Shown one piece after another: positions 1 to 6,294 of a stretch of 25,998 nucleotides of DNA; the first letter of the stretch is position 1, and every line of letters begins with the position of its first letter. This DNA is from a virus, in IMG/VR virus record IMGVR_UViG_3300035703_000384, positions 1 through 25,998 of that record; one strand, given 5' to 3'. The notes under the pieces were generated by a model that saw only the letters and a program-made list of their open reading frames with translations, did not search any database and had not been told where the DNA came from. The position numbers and the translations under genes are program-made.

Positions 1-125
1 AGACCTATATTTGAACTAGCGTAACCTGCATAGACAATCGCCATGTGCGGGTTACCCTTCAAAAACTGCTCTACCGCTATGTATGCGTAGATCAAGCCTG
101 TCAAAGCAATTAGCCAAGCACTCAA
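1..125 (-). CDS. Partial small membrane protein of unknown function (C-terminus outside window)
   Basis: An open frame runs off the left edge. It begins at a TTG at 125 that shares two bases with the TGA of the upstream phosphoesterase gene. The visible 41 residues contain a hydrophobic segment (about residues 2-16, around WLIALTGLIYAYIAV), then a short polar loop (EQFLKGNPH) and the start of a second hydrophobic stretch. This fits a two-helix membrane protein. From memory, similar tiny proteins with a W-I-ALTG-IY start and a KGN turn occur in other phage genomes without a function. The Shine-Dalgarno is weak, and translation is probably coupled to the upstream gene. An ATT codon just before the TTG is a less likely start. 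It could belong to the lysis or superinfection functions of this region, but nothing visible proves that. Confidence 0.6.
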   Translation of the reverse strand, partial: MSAWLIALTGLIYAYIAVEQFLKGNPHMAIVYAGYASSNIG

Positions 126-1114
126 AATGCACCTACATCAATTACTTCGCCTCTAAACTGAACCATGTCCTCATCAAATTTATGGACGAGTTCAGGCCAT
201 AAAAGCTGACCATTGAAGAAGTTTAACACGGCAAAACCCGATCTGTGGTTACTTGGGTTTAGTTCAGCATAAGTAAATTGTGGACCATCTGGTTCAGCCA
301 ATGTTCCAGTATCGACCCCGTATCTCACGCCATTAAAATCACTAAATGGGGTCACTTTCAAAGAGTGCAGATGCCCCGTCACCATTGAGACCCCGCTTGA
401 AACCGCATTGTTGTGAGTAGCATGGATTCCACCCTTATATCGGTGCTTGATAATACATTGTTCAGTAGCCCACACTGCCCAACAGAACTCCCACTCGGTA
501 ATGTGGTCTGTCAGCTTAAAGCCTAGAACCTCTTTAAATTGTGGTGCGTGTTGCGCTAATCTATTGCCAAACCGAATATCGTGATTACCCCATGTAAACA
601 GTAGCTTTACATTGTGTCGGACTTTCTTTGCAATCTCCTCTATTTCGCCTAACGCACCCTGACAAGCCTTTAATTCTTGGATGACAGAAGTTTGTGGTTG
701 GTCAGTAACGTCATGTCGGCTTATAGACGCTCCATCAAACGCATCCCCGTTACATATCACCGCCTTGGGTTTAAACTTCTCTATAGCCCATAGAAGCCCT
801 TTAAAGGCTGTTGTTCGTTGACCAGGTATGAAGTGAGCATCAGAGAACACAATGACAGTCCCATCTAGGATGCCAAGGTTAACTTGTTTTAGTGGAGAGA
901 AGGACTTTGGTCTTTTAGCATCATATTTAGCACTACGAGAGTCATTTGCTCCTAATTTGACCTCATGGATATTTTCCATGCTACGTCTGCGGTAGTTAAC
1001 TGCTCTTTCAGTGATGCCTAGAATCTTTGCTATTTTTGTAACAGATCGGTGCTTGTCCCACAGTTCCATAAACTGCTCATCTGTACAAGAATTCATGTTA
1101 TTACTTGATACCAT
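122..1114 (-). CDS. Metallophosphoesterase with N-terminal helix-turn-helix
   Basis: The 330-residue protein carries the calcineurin-like metallophosphoesterase motifs in order: D-x-H (D92, H94 in SDAHF), GDxxD (D124, D127 in GDAFDG), GNHD (N177-D179), a lone His (H231 or H234) and GHxH (H248, H250 in GHLH). These residues normally bind two metal ions, so a phosphodiesterase, nuclease or phosphatase activity is likely. Residues about 21-47 look like a helix-turn-helix (VTKIAKILGITERAVNYRRR), which suggests DNA binding. The start at 1114 is supported by AAGGA six bases upstream, and it overlaps the 3' end of the preceding gene by 14 bases. Its position after the endolysin, outside a replication block, is unusual for a DNA-processing enzyme. 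Possible roles are degradation of host DNA or RNA, or removal of a host nucleotide signal; the sequence does not choose between them. Confidence 0.87.
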   Translation of the reverse strand: MVSSNNMNSCTDEQFMELWDKHRSVTKIAKILGITERAVNYRRRSMENIHEVKLGANDSRSAKYDAKRPKSFSPLKQVNLGILDGTVIVFSDAHFIPGQRTTAFKGLLWAIEKFKPKAVICNGDAFDGASISRHDVTDQPQTSVIQELKACQGALGEIEEIAKKVRHNVKLLFTWGNHDIRFGNRLAQHAPQFKEVLGFKLTDHITEWEFCWAVWATEQCIIKHRYKGGIHATHNNAVSSGVSMVTGHLHSLKVTPFSDFNGVRYGVDTGTLAEPDGPQFTYAELNPSNHRSGFAVLNFFNGQLLWPELVHKFDEDMVQFRGEVIDVGAF

Positions 1115-1475
1115 TGGAATCCTTAGACAGTAACTTTTCTAAAAGGTTAATGACTCTATGCTCTTGCATTTCCACTTCATCTTGAGATGATTTAGGGTCT
1201 TGCGCCACAGTCATTAAATCGTGCAGAAACACATGAAGCAACTCATGTAAAGCAGTCTGATCCAGAGAGTCAGGTGTGATCTTTTCAGCACCAAAATCGC
1301 CTAGTCTGTAAGTAGCCAATCGAGCAGAAGCATTAAACTCAACAGAAGCCATAGCAGCCTTTGCTGGTTTACTTCCTTTTTCAATTCTCCAATCACCCAA
1401 ACTAAGCACTTGCTGCCATTTTCTGACACTTTGTGCGAACAGTTTTGCATCTTCTGGTGTAGGAATGTTAGGCAT
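1101..1475 (-). CDS. Small HExxH putative zinc metallopeptidase
   Basis: The 124-residue protein has HELLH at residues 77-81, followed 24 residues later by E105 in a helix (QEHRVINLLEKLL). This is the arrangement of a gluzincin-type zinc site (two His, a catalytic Glu and a downstream Glu ligand). The N-terminal half (residues 18-65) looks like a short beta sheet: WRIEKG, AMASVEFN, ARLATYRLG. Proteins of this size with a W-R-I...HELLH...EEH pattern are common in phages as 'putative metallopeptidase' without a proven substrate. There is no signal peptide or membrane segment, so it should act in the cytoplasm. It lies between the endolysin and the phosphoesterase. The gap of 35 bases to the endolysin is one of the longer ones in this module. 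Activity is inferred from the motif only. Confidence 0.8.
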   Translation of the reverse strand: MPNIPTPEDAKLFAQSVRKWQQVLSLGDWRIEKGSKPAKAAMASVEFNASARLATYRLGDFGAEKITPDSLDQTALHELLHVFLHDLMTVAQDPKSSQDEVEMQEHRVINLLEKLLSKDSNGIK

Positions 1476-1510
1476 TTCAACACCTTATACAGTATTTATG
1501 ACAATTATAT

Positions 1511-2107
1511 TTAAGAAGCCAACACAAGTAAGGCGTGATCTATATGCTTTATGCGGTCTTCTAGCCCTATAAACCCACCATTTATCTTCTTGGTTAGGGT
1601 TCTGTAGTCCTTGTTGTCAGCATATTGGTTCAGCTTTTGGACATCCCAAAACCACCCCGCAGTCAGGGCAGCATACATTGGAGTCGCCACCAAATCAGGT
1701 TGCATTACAAAATCCACCCCTAGAGCCTGACCTGCATGGAAATAGTTTGCATGGCCTGTCAATTGGATACATCCTCTGCCTCGGAAACGATACCCATCAC
1801 CAGAAGCCTCATCTCTGTTGCCCATGCGATTAGAGTAAACAGTATTGGCAATCAACTTAGGATTACGAGCGCAAGCCTGTGCCTTGGCAGCATCAAACCT
1901 TTTAGGCCATAACTTCTGCAAAGCCTCTGCACGATAGTTCAAATTCTCTGATAGAAGTTTAAAATTACCTGATTCATGCCCACATTGACCAATGAAAGCC
2001 GCTTTTCTAAGTGGATTCATAATGTCAAAACGCTCAAAAGTGGCATTTAGAGCATCTACCCACTCCTCGCCAATATGAAGTTGTCGGAGTTGTTCTTTAC
2101 TGACCAT
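1511..2107 (-). CDS. Endolysin, glycoside hydrolase family 19 (chitinase/lysozyme-like)
   Basis: The 198-residue protein matches GH19 phage endolysins, which cleave the glycan strands of peptidoglycan. Visible signatures are the catalytic Glu in GHESGNF (H44, E45), the block GNRDEASGDGYRFRGRG (residues 96-112) followed by IQLTG, and the late NGG at 176-178. No signal peptide, signal-anchor or separate cell-wall-binding domain is present. The enzyme should therefore accumulate in the cytoplasm and need a holin for release. The ATG at 2107 is preceded by TAGGAG nine bases upstream, which lies inside the end of the Rz-like gene; the two genes overlap by 11 bases. The order spanin pair, then endolysin, is consistent with a lysis cassette. 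The length is normal for a single-domain GH19 endolysin. Confidence 0.93.
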   Translation of the reverse strand: MVSKEQLRQLHIGEEWVDALNATFERFDIMNPLRKAAFIGQCGHESGNFKLLSENLNYRAEALQKLWPKRFDAAKAQACARNPKLIANTVYSNRMGNRDEASGDGYRFRGRGCIQLTGHANYFHAGQALGVDFVMQPDLVATPMYAALTAGWFWDVQKLNQYADNKDYRTLTKKINGGFIGLEDRIKHIDHALLVLAS

Positions 2108-2573
2108 TGACTAATCTCCTTACTTCTTCGTAGGCGGCAACGCAGGAGTTAAGTTTGACGATGGCTTTGTCTCCATCTGCTGCGATGTCGATAAGAGCTG
2201 CAATAGTCTGTCGCTCAAGTTCGCTTTCATCGGGCTGGCTGGATTGTGGATTTCCAGTGGCAATGGGGGTACTTGCATTGGCTTGTGGACAACTTGCGGT
2301 TGGGAGCCGCAGCCGACCAGTCCTAGCAAGCTCATGCATAGCAGACTGTTTTTTCTTGACATCATCTTGGGCCTTTCTGAGTTTCGTTTCCTGATCTTGC
2401 AGTTTCTCGCCAAGCTCTTTCTCTTTGGCTCTGGCTTCATCATTCTTTTGGGCAATGGCGATTTTCATGTCGTTATCACGTTCTAGCCATCCATAGTGGT
2501 GTCCTACTCGGTATGTACCAAAGAGAGATACCAAAACACCCACAATAAGCCAAGGTAAGGGGATAGGTAACAT
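2097..2573 (-). CDS. Rz-like inner-membrane spanin subunit (i-spanin)
   Basis: The 158-residue protein has one N-terminal membrane segment (about residues 5-22, LPWLIVGVLVSLFGTYRVG). A long charged region predicted to be a coiled coil follows (about 30-82, rich in K, E, D and Q). Then come the segment GRLRLPTASCPQ and a C-terminal helical domain (ERQTIAALIDIAADGDKAI..LNSCVAAYEEVR). This layout, and the L-R-L-P-ASCP signature, are those of Rz-family inner spanins. These span the periplasm and fuse inner and outer membranes in the last step of lysis of Gram-negative hosts. An Rz1-like lipoprotein is nested in another frame (2120..2365), which strongly supports the call. The ATG at 2573 overlaps the stop of the upstream gene as TAATG. 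Two cysteines (in ASCP and NSCV) could form disulphides in the periplasm. Confidence 0.9.
   Translation of the reverse strand: MLPIPLPWLIVGVLVSLFGTYRVGHHYGWLERDNDMKIAIAQKNDEARAKEKELGEKLQDQETKLRKAQDDVKKKQSAMHELARTGRLRLPTASCPQANASTPIATGNPQSSQPDESELERQTIAALIDIAADGDKAIVKLNSCVAAYEEVRRLVNGQ
2120..2365 (-). CDS. Rz1-like outer-membrane spanin lipoprotein (o-spanin) nested inside the Rz gene
   Basis: This 81-residue frame lies wholly inside the i-spanin gene in a different reading frame. It begins MMSRKNSLL and has a lipoprotein signal ending in the lipobox LVGC, with the lipidated Cys at residue 19. After it comes a short proline-rich periplasmic chain (QPQ, MQVPPLPLEI, PALPPTKK). Those are the hallmarks of Rz1-type outer spanins. 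The frame is open further upstream to 2455, but that N-terminus is strongly basic and would not make a signal peptide. The ATG at 2365 has GAAAGG six bases upstream (2372-2377), so I choose it; the adjacent ATG at 2362 is equally possible. The mature lipoprotein would be about 63 residues, sorted to the outer membrane, and would bind the Rz-like partner in the periplasm. Confidence 0.85.
   Translation of the reverse strand: MMSRKNSLLCMSLLGLVGCGSQPQVVHKPMQVPPLPLEIHNPASPMKANLSDRLLQLLSTSQQMETKPSSNLTPALPPTKK
2372..2377 (-). promoter_or_regulatory. Shine-Dalgarno site for the nested Rz1-like start
   Basis: GAAAGG on the minus strand lies six bases before the ATG at 2365, inside the Rz-like coding sequence. 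It is the best evidence for where the nested lipoprotein starts, because no comparable site precedes the upstream in-frame ATG codons. Confidence 0.55.
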
Positions 2574-3082
2574 TATTCAGCCTCTTTTCTTGCTTGAGCC
2601 AATTCTTCACGCTCTTGGTCATCTTCTAGGTGGTCAGGAGGGGTTGTCGGAGGAGGGCCAGGTGTCCAAGATTCATCCAACTCTGGGTTCTTCCAAACAG
2701 GCATAGCACCGAATGGTTGACTAGGCAAACCATACGCAGATTGCGGAGGGGCATAGGACGAGTTAAAACCGCCCATAGAGCCTCCATAACCCATTGGTTG
2801 ACACATTGGTTGCGTTGGAGGATTAAACGCTCTGGTGGCACTTGACATAGCCCGTTTACCAATAACACCACCAATACCGCCCACGATCAAAAGAACAATG
2901 TCGTTTAGCATCTTGGTATAGGCTTGGTCAATCGGGGCCATGCTTTTGATTGGCTGAGTGACAAAAGTCACAGAGTAGAGCAAAGCAGCAACAATAAACA
3001 TGAGGATAAGTGTGACTGCAATCACAACAAACCCCCAAATCCTTACCTCAATCTCTTCAGTTGTTAGGTTTAACTTCGTCAA
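2573..3082 (-). CDS. Two-TM membrane protein, holin candidate
   Basis: The 169-residue protein has two membrane segments, about residues 15-40 (IWGFVVIAVTLILMFIVAALLYSVTFV) in part and 61-76 (DIVLLIVGGIGGVIG). A long hydrophilic, Pro/Gly/Met-rich tail follows, ending in an acidic-basic stretch (EDDQEREELAQARKEAE). Two helices and a charged C-terminus, directly upstream of the spanins and endolysin, fit a class II-like holin. The 90-residue tail is long for one, so this is inference. The start is TTG at 3082, chosen because GGAG stands seven bases upstream and no ATG lies nearby in frame. This gives a 26-base overlap with the upstream lipoprotein gene. The N-terminus (TTEEIEVRIWGFVVIA) recalls conserved phage proteins of unknown function. 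The three other small membrane proteins nearby (3403, 3251, 4010) are competing holin candidates. Confidence 0.78.
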   Translation of the reverse strand: MTKLNLTTEEIEVRIWGFVVIAVTLILMFIVAALLYSVTFVTQPIKSMAPIDQAYTKMLNDIVLLIVGGIGGVIGKRAMSSATRAFNPPTQPMCQPMGYGGSMGGFNSSYAPPQSAYGLPSQPFGAMPVWKNPELDESWTPGPPPTTPPDHLEDDQEREELAQARKEAE

Positions 3083-3254
3083 TCTTTTTCTCCAAAATTG
3101 GTGCTACTAAGTATTCAGGGCAAGTCTGAGTGAACTGGCATCTAGGTTTTTGACAAGGTTCAGCATGGAAATTGTCTGGGTTTTGGCAAAAATAGCGATA
3201 TTTTTCATCACAACCATGTAGCATAAAAGCTACAAATACAAGTAAGTACTTCAT
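3057..3254 (-). CDS. Small cysteine-rich lipoprotein
   Basis: The 65-residue product starts MKYLLVFVAFMLHGC, a lipoprotein signal peptide with a lipobox-like LHGC and the acceptor Cys at position 15. The mature part holds four more cysteines (C23, C34, C39, C45) with many prolines and aromatic residues (EKYRYFCQNP, PCQKPRC, TCPEYL). That suggests a small disulphide-stabilised periplasmic or outer-membrane-facing domain. The His at position -2 of the lipobox is not the usual small residue, but the overall signal is convincing. The gene begins in an ATGA overlap with the 51-residue gene upstream and ends inside the TTG-started gene downstream. Short lipoproteins containing an EKYRY..C-NP pattern are, from memory, seen near lysis genes of other phages. 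An accessory lysis or superinfection-exclusion role is possible but not shown. Confidence 0.8.
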   Translation of the reverse strand: MKYLLVFVAFMLHGCDEKYRYFCQNPDNFHAEPCQKPRCQFTQTCPEYLVAPILEKKIDEVKPNN

Positions 3255-3406
3255 TTACCAAGACCAACCTTTCCAAGTAGAAGATTGACAATTCTGTCAG
3301 ACAGATCATCAGGTAAGAACTTCAGAAAACCCAAGAAGTACAGAGCCACGCACCCGTAAACGAATATCTTGAGGCACATATCAAAGGTTTTCTGATACTC
3401 ATTCAC
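3251..3406 (-). CDS. 51-residue single-TM protein of unknown function
   Basis: This small gene fills what would otherwise be an intergenic space. Its GTG start at 3406 overlaps the TGA of the upstream gene as GTGA. Its own TGA overlaps the ATG of the lipoprotein as ATGA. AAGAAGG lies about eight bases before the GTG. The product begins (M)NEYQKTFDM, has a membrane segment at about residues 11-30 (CLKIFVYGCVALYFLGFLKF) and ends in a short amphipathic tail (DRIVNLLLGKVGLGK). Size and topology would allow a pinholin-like or antiholin role in this lysis neighbourhood, but no family is recognised. An internal ATG at residue 10 is a weaker alternative start. Confidence 0.75.
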   Translation of the reverse strand: MNEYQKTFDMCLKIFVYGCVALYFLGFLKFLPDDLSDRIVNLLLGKVGLGK

Positions 3407-3903
3407 CGACCACACCTTCTTGTTGCTTCACAGAATGTCATCAACTCATTTACACCAATAAAGACTAGAAACAAAACAAAGCAGACTCCACCGATTGCCA
3501 AGCCAATCTCTAGCTGTTCTTGCTCTTTCTGTTTAGCTTCTTTCTCTGCTTTCTTTAATGCACTAATCTCTTTGGCATCTGCCAAGTCCATCTCTGCTTG
3601 ACGGGCTTTAATCTTCTGCCATACGTCAATCTTGCCTGTCTGCATGAAGAGCATCTTTAGCTCTTCCTCAAACGCTCTAGCCTGTTCTAAAGCCATCTCA
3701 ATCTGCAAAGCCGTACCCATGTTCGAGCCTTTACCAGACTGCTTGGCTTGAAGCATTGCCTTTGTAGCTACAGACTTAGCGTCAAATAGCTTACCAATCA
3801 TGGGCGCAAGTGAGCCTAAGTCATTGGCAACATTTGCTGCCTTCTTGACCATGCTGATTGCTGACTGTATGCCAGCTAATGCGGTTAATGGATCAACGAT
3901 CAT
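3403..3903 (-). CDS. Helical protein with C-terminal membrane anchor, unknown function
   Basis: The 166-residue protein has a long cytoplasmic helical part. The N-terminal amphipathic stretch begins MIVDPLTALAGIQSA, and residues 75-132 are rich in E, K, Q and A and look like coiled coil. One membrane segment follows near the C-terminus (about 133-151, LAIGGVCFVLFLVFIGV), and then a short basic tail with two Cys (CEATRRCGR). The frame is open to a GTG at 3918, but the ATG at 3903 has GGGAG eight bases upstream and overlaps the stop of the 37-residue gene before it as ATGA. The ATG is therefore the better start. The position between the ejected virion proteins and the lysis genes is shared, from memory, by similar proteins in related phages. 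A tail-anchored lysis regulator or a virion component are both possible. Confidence 0.82.
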   Translation of the reverse strand: MIVDPLTALAGIQSAISMVKKAANVANDLGSLAPMIGKLFDAKSVATKAMLQAKQSGKGSNMGTALQIEMALEQARAFEEELKMLFMQTGKIDVWQKIKARQAEMDLADAKEISALKKAEKEAKQKEQEQLEIGLAIGGVCFVLFLVFIGVNELMTFCEATRRCGR

Positions 3904-4013
3904 TTCTTTCTCTCCCACTTAATGCAAACAACCCTTCGGTTGTAAACATCACCAGTCCAAGTCCACTTAATACATCGGTACTCTATGGTTGCCGCCAAGA
4001 GAAAGGCGATCAC
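3900..4013 (-). CDS. 37-residue conserved-looking small phage protein
   Basis: This tiny gene starts at GTG 4013, overlapping the previous stop as GTGA, and ends with a TGA inside the next gene's ATG (ATGA). The product has a short hydrophobic start (IAFLLAATIEYRC) followed by KWTWTGDVYNRRVVCIKW and a basic end. The pattern R-C-x-K-W-x-W-x-GDVYNRxVVC-x-KW strongly recalls a family of short phage proteins found next to lysis genes, in which two cysteines and several tryptophans are conserved. That resemblance is from memory only. The N-terminal hydrophobic stretch is too short to be a confident signal peptide in this start choice, and no longer in-frame start was confirmed. Confidence 0.65.
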   Translation of the reverse strand: MIAFLLAATIEYRCIKWTWTGDVYNRRVVCIKWERKK

Positions 4014-4102
4014 GGAAATGCCCAGATAACAATATAACTACAGAAAATTACAAAACAAAGAATGAGGACTGCTACTGAGATAGCAAACAGCCCGTCTTTC
4101 AT
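4010..4102 (-). CDS. 30-residue single-TM micropeptide
   Basis: The ATG at 4102 overlaps the TAA of the large upstream gene as TAATG, and the TGA at 4010-4012 overlaps the GTG of the next gene. The product is MKDGLF followed by one uninterrupted membrane helix (about residues 5-27, including AVLILCFVIFCSYIVIW) and FP. It is short, but the two tight start/stop overlaps and clean hydrophobic profile make it more than a chance frame. It could be a lysis-timing peptide such as a pinholin or antiholin, or a membrane component of DNA ejection; nothing visible decides this. Confidence 0.6.
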   Translation of the reverse strand: MKDGLFAISVAVLILCFVIFCSYIVIWAFP

Positions 4103-6285
4103 TACTCAGCCATAGTAAGTTGTGAATCCCCAACTTCTTTAGCAGCAGCGGGTACTGTAAAAGACTGAATAAATGCCGATCTAGTTGGAGCATCCATTAA
4201 CTTCATCATTGAAGAAACAAACTCATTTGTTCTACCTTTAGGTATGCCAACAGTCATAAACTGAGCCAAAGCACCTGGGTTCATCATCAACTGAGCCATC
4301 TGTTTGTTGTATTCGTCTGCATTACCTCTTTGCAAATATTCAACAGCCGCCTTCATTACTGTATATGTTCTGTTTAACAGTTGTGGAGCTTCTTTTAGAA
4401 TTTCAGGGCCACCAATATCAAGGGCACTAACTTTTCTTGCAAGTTCTTTTGCTTTTGAATCACGTTTTAGGTCTGCCAATACGTTGTTTACAGAAGCAAC
4501 TTCTTTAGGGGTCAAAACATCTGACAACTTATCAAACCTTGGAATACCAGTGGATTTTTTAATTGTTCCCACAGCATTCTCAACGGCAGTAGCAAATTCA
4601 CCAGCAGATTCTTTACCCAAAGGTGTATTTAAACTCTTAGACAAGTAGTCTCCAACCTCCATGCGATTCAGTTTCTTGCTGTAAGCCGCATAAGAAGTAA
4701 GATATTTACCCCACAATCCATCAGATGATTTATTTAAAGAAGCATCAATAAATTGCTTTGCACTGCCCAAGGCTTTAGCCGCTTGTTGAGGAATTCCACC
4801 AGAAGCATATTGCTCACCAAGATTAAGCATTTTTGCCACATCTTGATTGGATATTTTTCTAATGTTTTCATATACATCACGGCTATTTAACAAGCCATTT
4901 TCATCAGCCTTAGAAACAACTTTATCTCTAATACCTTGCAAAACAGCTTTACTTTGGTCAGATACAGTCCCACGAATGGCTTTGTCTAGTTGGTCTGTTA
5001 AATCAGATGCACGTAATGGAAAGAATCCATTTTGTTCTAAACTGTTAAGTTGGAATTGCTTTAATTGGGCTTCACCACGCAATGTTCCTGCAAGTTCTTT
5101 ATATGCTTTTGCACGACCTGCCGCTTCTGACGCAATGTCACCCGCAGACAGCCAGCCAGGTTGTCCTTTTGTTGCCACAGCTTGTTGAAGTGTTGCCGCT
5201 AAACCAGTCATACCAGATGTTTGTTCAGCAGCCGCCAAGCTATTAAACTTATCTGAAATTTCTTTTTCTAACTTGGTAAAAATAGGCCCTGCAAGATTGG
5301 TTTGTTCTAATGCTGCCTCACGCATTGGCGTTGTTACTTCTTCTCTTTTTGCAATTACAGAAGCTCTCTGAGCCTCTGTGCCAGCAACAGATTGAATCTC
5401 TCTTGCCCTAGCCGCTTGTTGTTCTACCAAACGCTCTTGAAACTGACCTGCTACTTTTGCTTTACTAGCAAGTTTACTTTGCGCTGCCGCAAGTTCAACT
5501 GCTGAAGGAATATCAGAAATTGCTTGTGCCGCAGTTGGTCGAGAACCACTTACTAATTCTTTAGCATCACGCAATGCTTCAATTACTTTTGTTCGATCAG
5601 GCCCAGCAAGTTCATTCAATTGCTTTTGCATGAACTCCTGACGACCAGTAGGCGTGAGTCCTTTTAGTGTATTTAAAAGACCTCCAACAGCCTTTACGCC
5701 ACCTTCAACAACAGGGCCAAGAACAAAACCCGTAGCCATTTGCTCTAATTTACGTTCAGCAAACTGTTCCACAGGAGCATTTACTGGTTGCAAAGCACTT
5801 AAAGCCGCACCAGTGCTTCCAGATCGGGCTATGTTAGCCATTAAACCTGCACCTTGAAGTGGTGCTTGTGTAACACCAACTAAACGATTTACAGGGCTTA
5901 TAACATTACCAAGCGTCTGGTATGGGTCAAAACCACTACTTCCAACTCTTGCACGACCTTCAGTGGTTGCTTGTTCAACATCACTAACAAGTTGGGTTGC
6001 GCCTCGCTTAATATCTTGACCAAACAAACCCGTACTTGCTAACAACTGATTAACAGCCAACGCAGGGTCTACCACTGCACCTTTGATTGTTCTGGCAATA
6101 GGGCTACCAGCACCAAACATAAGTTCCATGCTTGATACGGGTGTTGTTTTTATACCAAGTTGCGTATAAAAAGTGTCTTTTGGTATGTCTGAATAAAATT
6201 TTGAATGAAAAGCATCAGCCAACTGAGTATCAGTCATGTCTGAATACTGAGGATATTCTTTACGAATTTCAGCAATCGTAGCCAT
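4102..6285 (-). CDS. Large internal virion / ejection protein
   Basis: The 727-residue protein is almost all helix-forming, rich in Ala, Gln, Lys, Leu and Thr. It starts with MATIAEIRKEYPQYSDM.., a short N-terminal module also seen (from memory) at the start of large podoviral internal virion proteins. Two Gly/Ala-rich, weakly hydrophobic stretches occur, at about residues 75-95 (RTIKGAVVDPALAV..) and 125-195. A long coiled-coil-like middle follows. I see no lysozyme or transglycosylase catalytic motif. It is the last and largest of three consecutive genes placed after the tail fibres and before lysis, where P22- and T7-type phages keep proteins that are packed inside the capsid and ejected to form a DNA channel. 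The ATG at 6285 has AAGGAG five bases upstream. A function as ejection protein is inference from position and composition. Confidence 0.75.
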   Translation of the reverse strand: MATIAEIRKEYPQYSDMTDTQLADAFHSKFYSDIPKDTFYTQLGIKTTPVSSMELMFGAGSPIARTIKGAVVDPALAVNQLLASTGLFGQDIKRGATQLVSDVEQATTEGRARVGSSGFDPYQTLGNVISPVNRLVGVTQAPLQGAGLMANIARSGSTGAALSALQPVNAPVEQFAERKLEQMATGFVLGPVVEGGVKAVGGLLNTLKGLTPTGRQEFMQKQLNELAGPDRTKVIEALRDAKELVSGSRPTAAQAISDIPSAVELAAAQSKLASKAKVAGQFQERLVEQQAARAREIQSVAGTEAQRASVIAKREEVTTPMREAALEQTNLAGPIFTKLEKEISDKFNSLAAAEQTSGMTGLAATLQQAVATKGQPGWLSAGDIASEAAGRAKAYKELAGTLRGEAQLKQFQLNSLEQNGFFPLRASDLTDQLDKAIRGTVSDQSKAVLQGIRDKVVSKADENGLLNSRDVYENIRKISNQDVAKMLNLGEQYASGGIPQQAAKALGSAKQFIDASLNKSSDGLWGKYLTSYAAYSKKLNRMEVGDYLSKSLNTPLGKESAGEFATAVENAVGTIKKSTGIPRFDKLSDVLTPKEVASVNNVLADLKRDSKAKELARKVSALDIGGPEILKEAPQLLNRTYTVMKAAVEYLQRGNADEYNKQMAQLMMNPGALAQFMTVGIPKGRTNEFVSSMMKLMDAPTRSAFIQSFTVPAAAKEVGDSQLTMAE

Positions 6286-6294
6286 AAAAACTCC

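Noticed and set aside
2366-2455. Longer version of the nested lipoprotein frame starting at 2455
   Set aside because: The extra 30 residues are strongly basic and would bury the signal peptide; no ribosome site.
3904-3918. GTG start at 3918 for the tail-anchored 166-residue protein
   Set aside because: The ATG at 3903 has GGGAG at a better distance and makes an ATGA overlap with the preceding small gene.
3928-3943. 6-bp hairpin (ACAACC/GGTTGT) as a possible terminator
   Set aside because: No T-run follows and it lies inside the 37-residue coding frame; it may only reflect the GDVYNRRVV codons.
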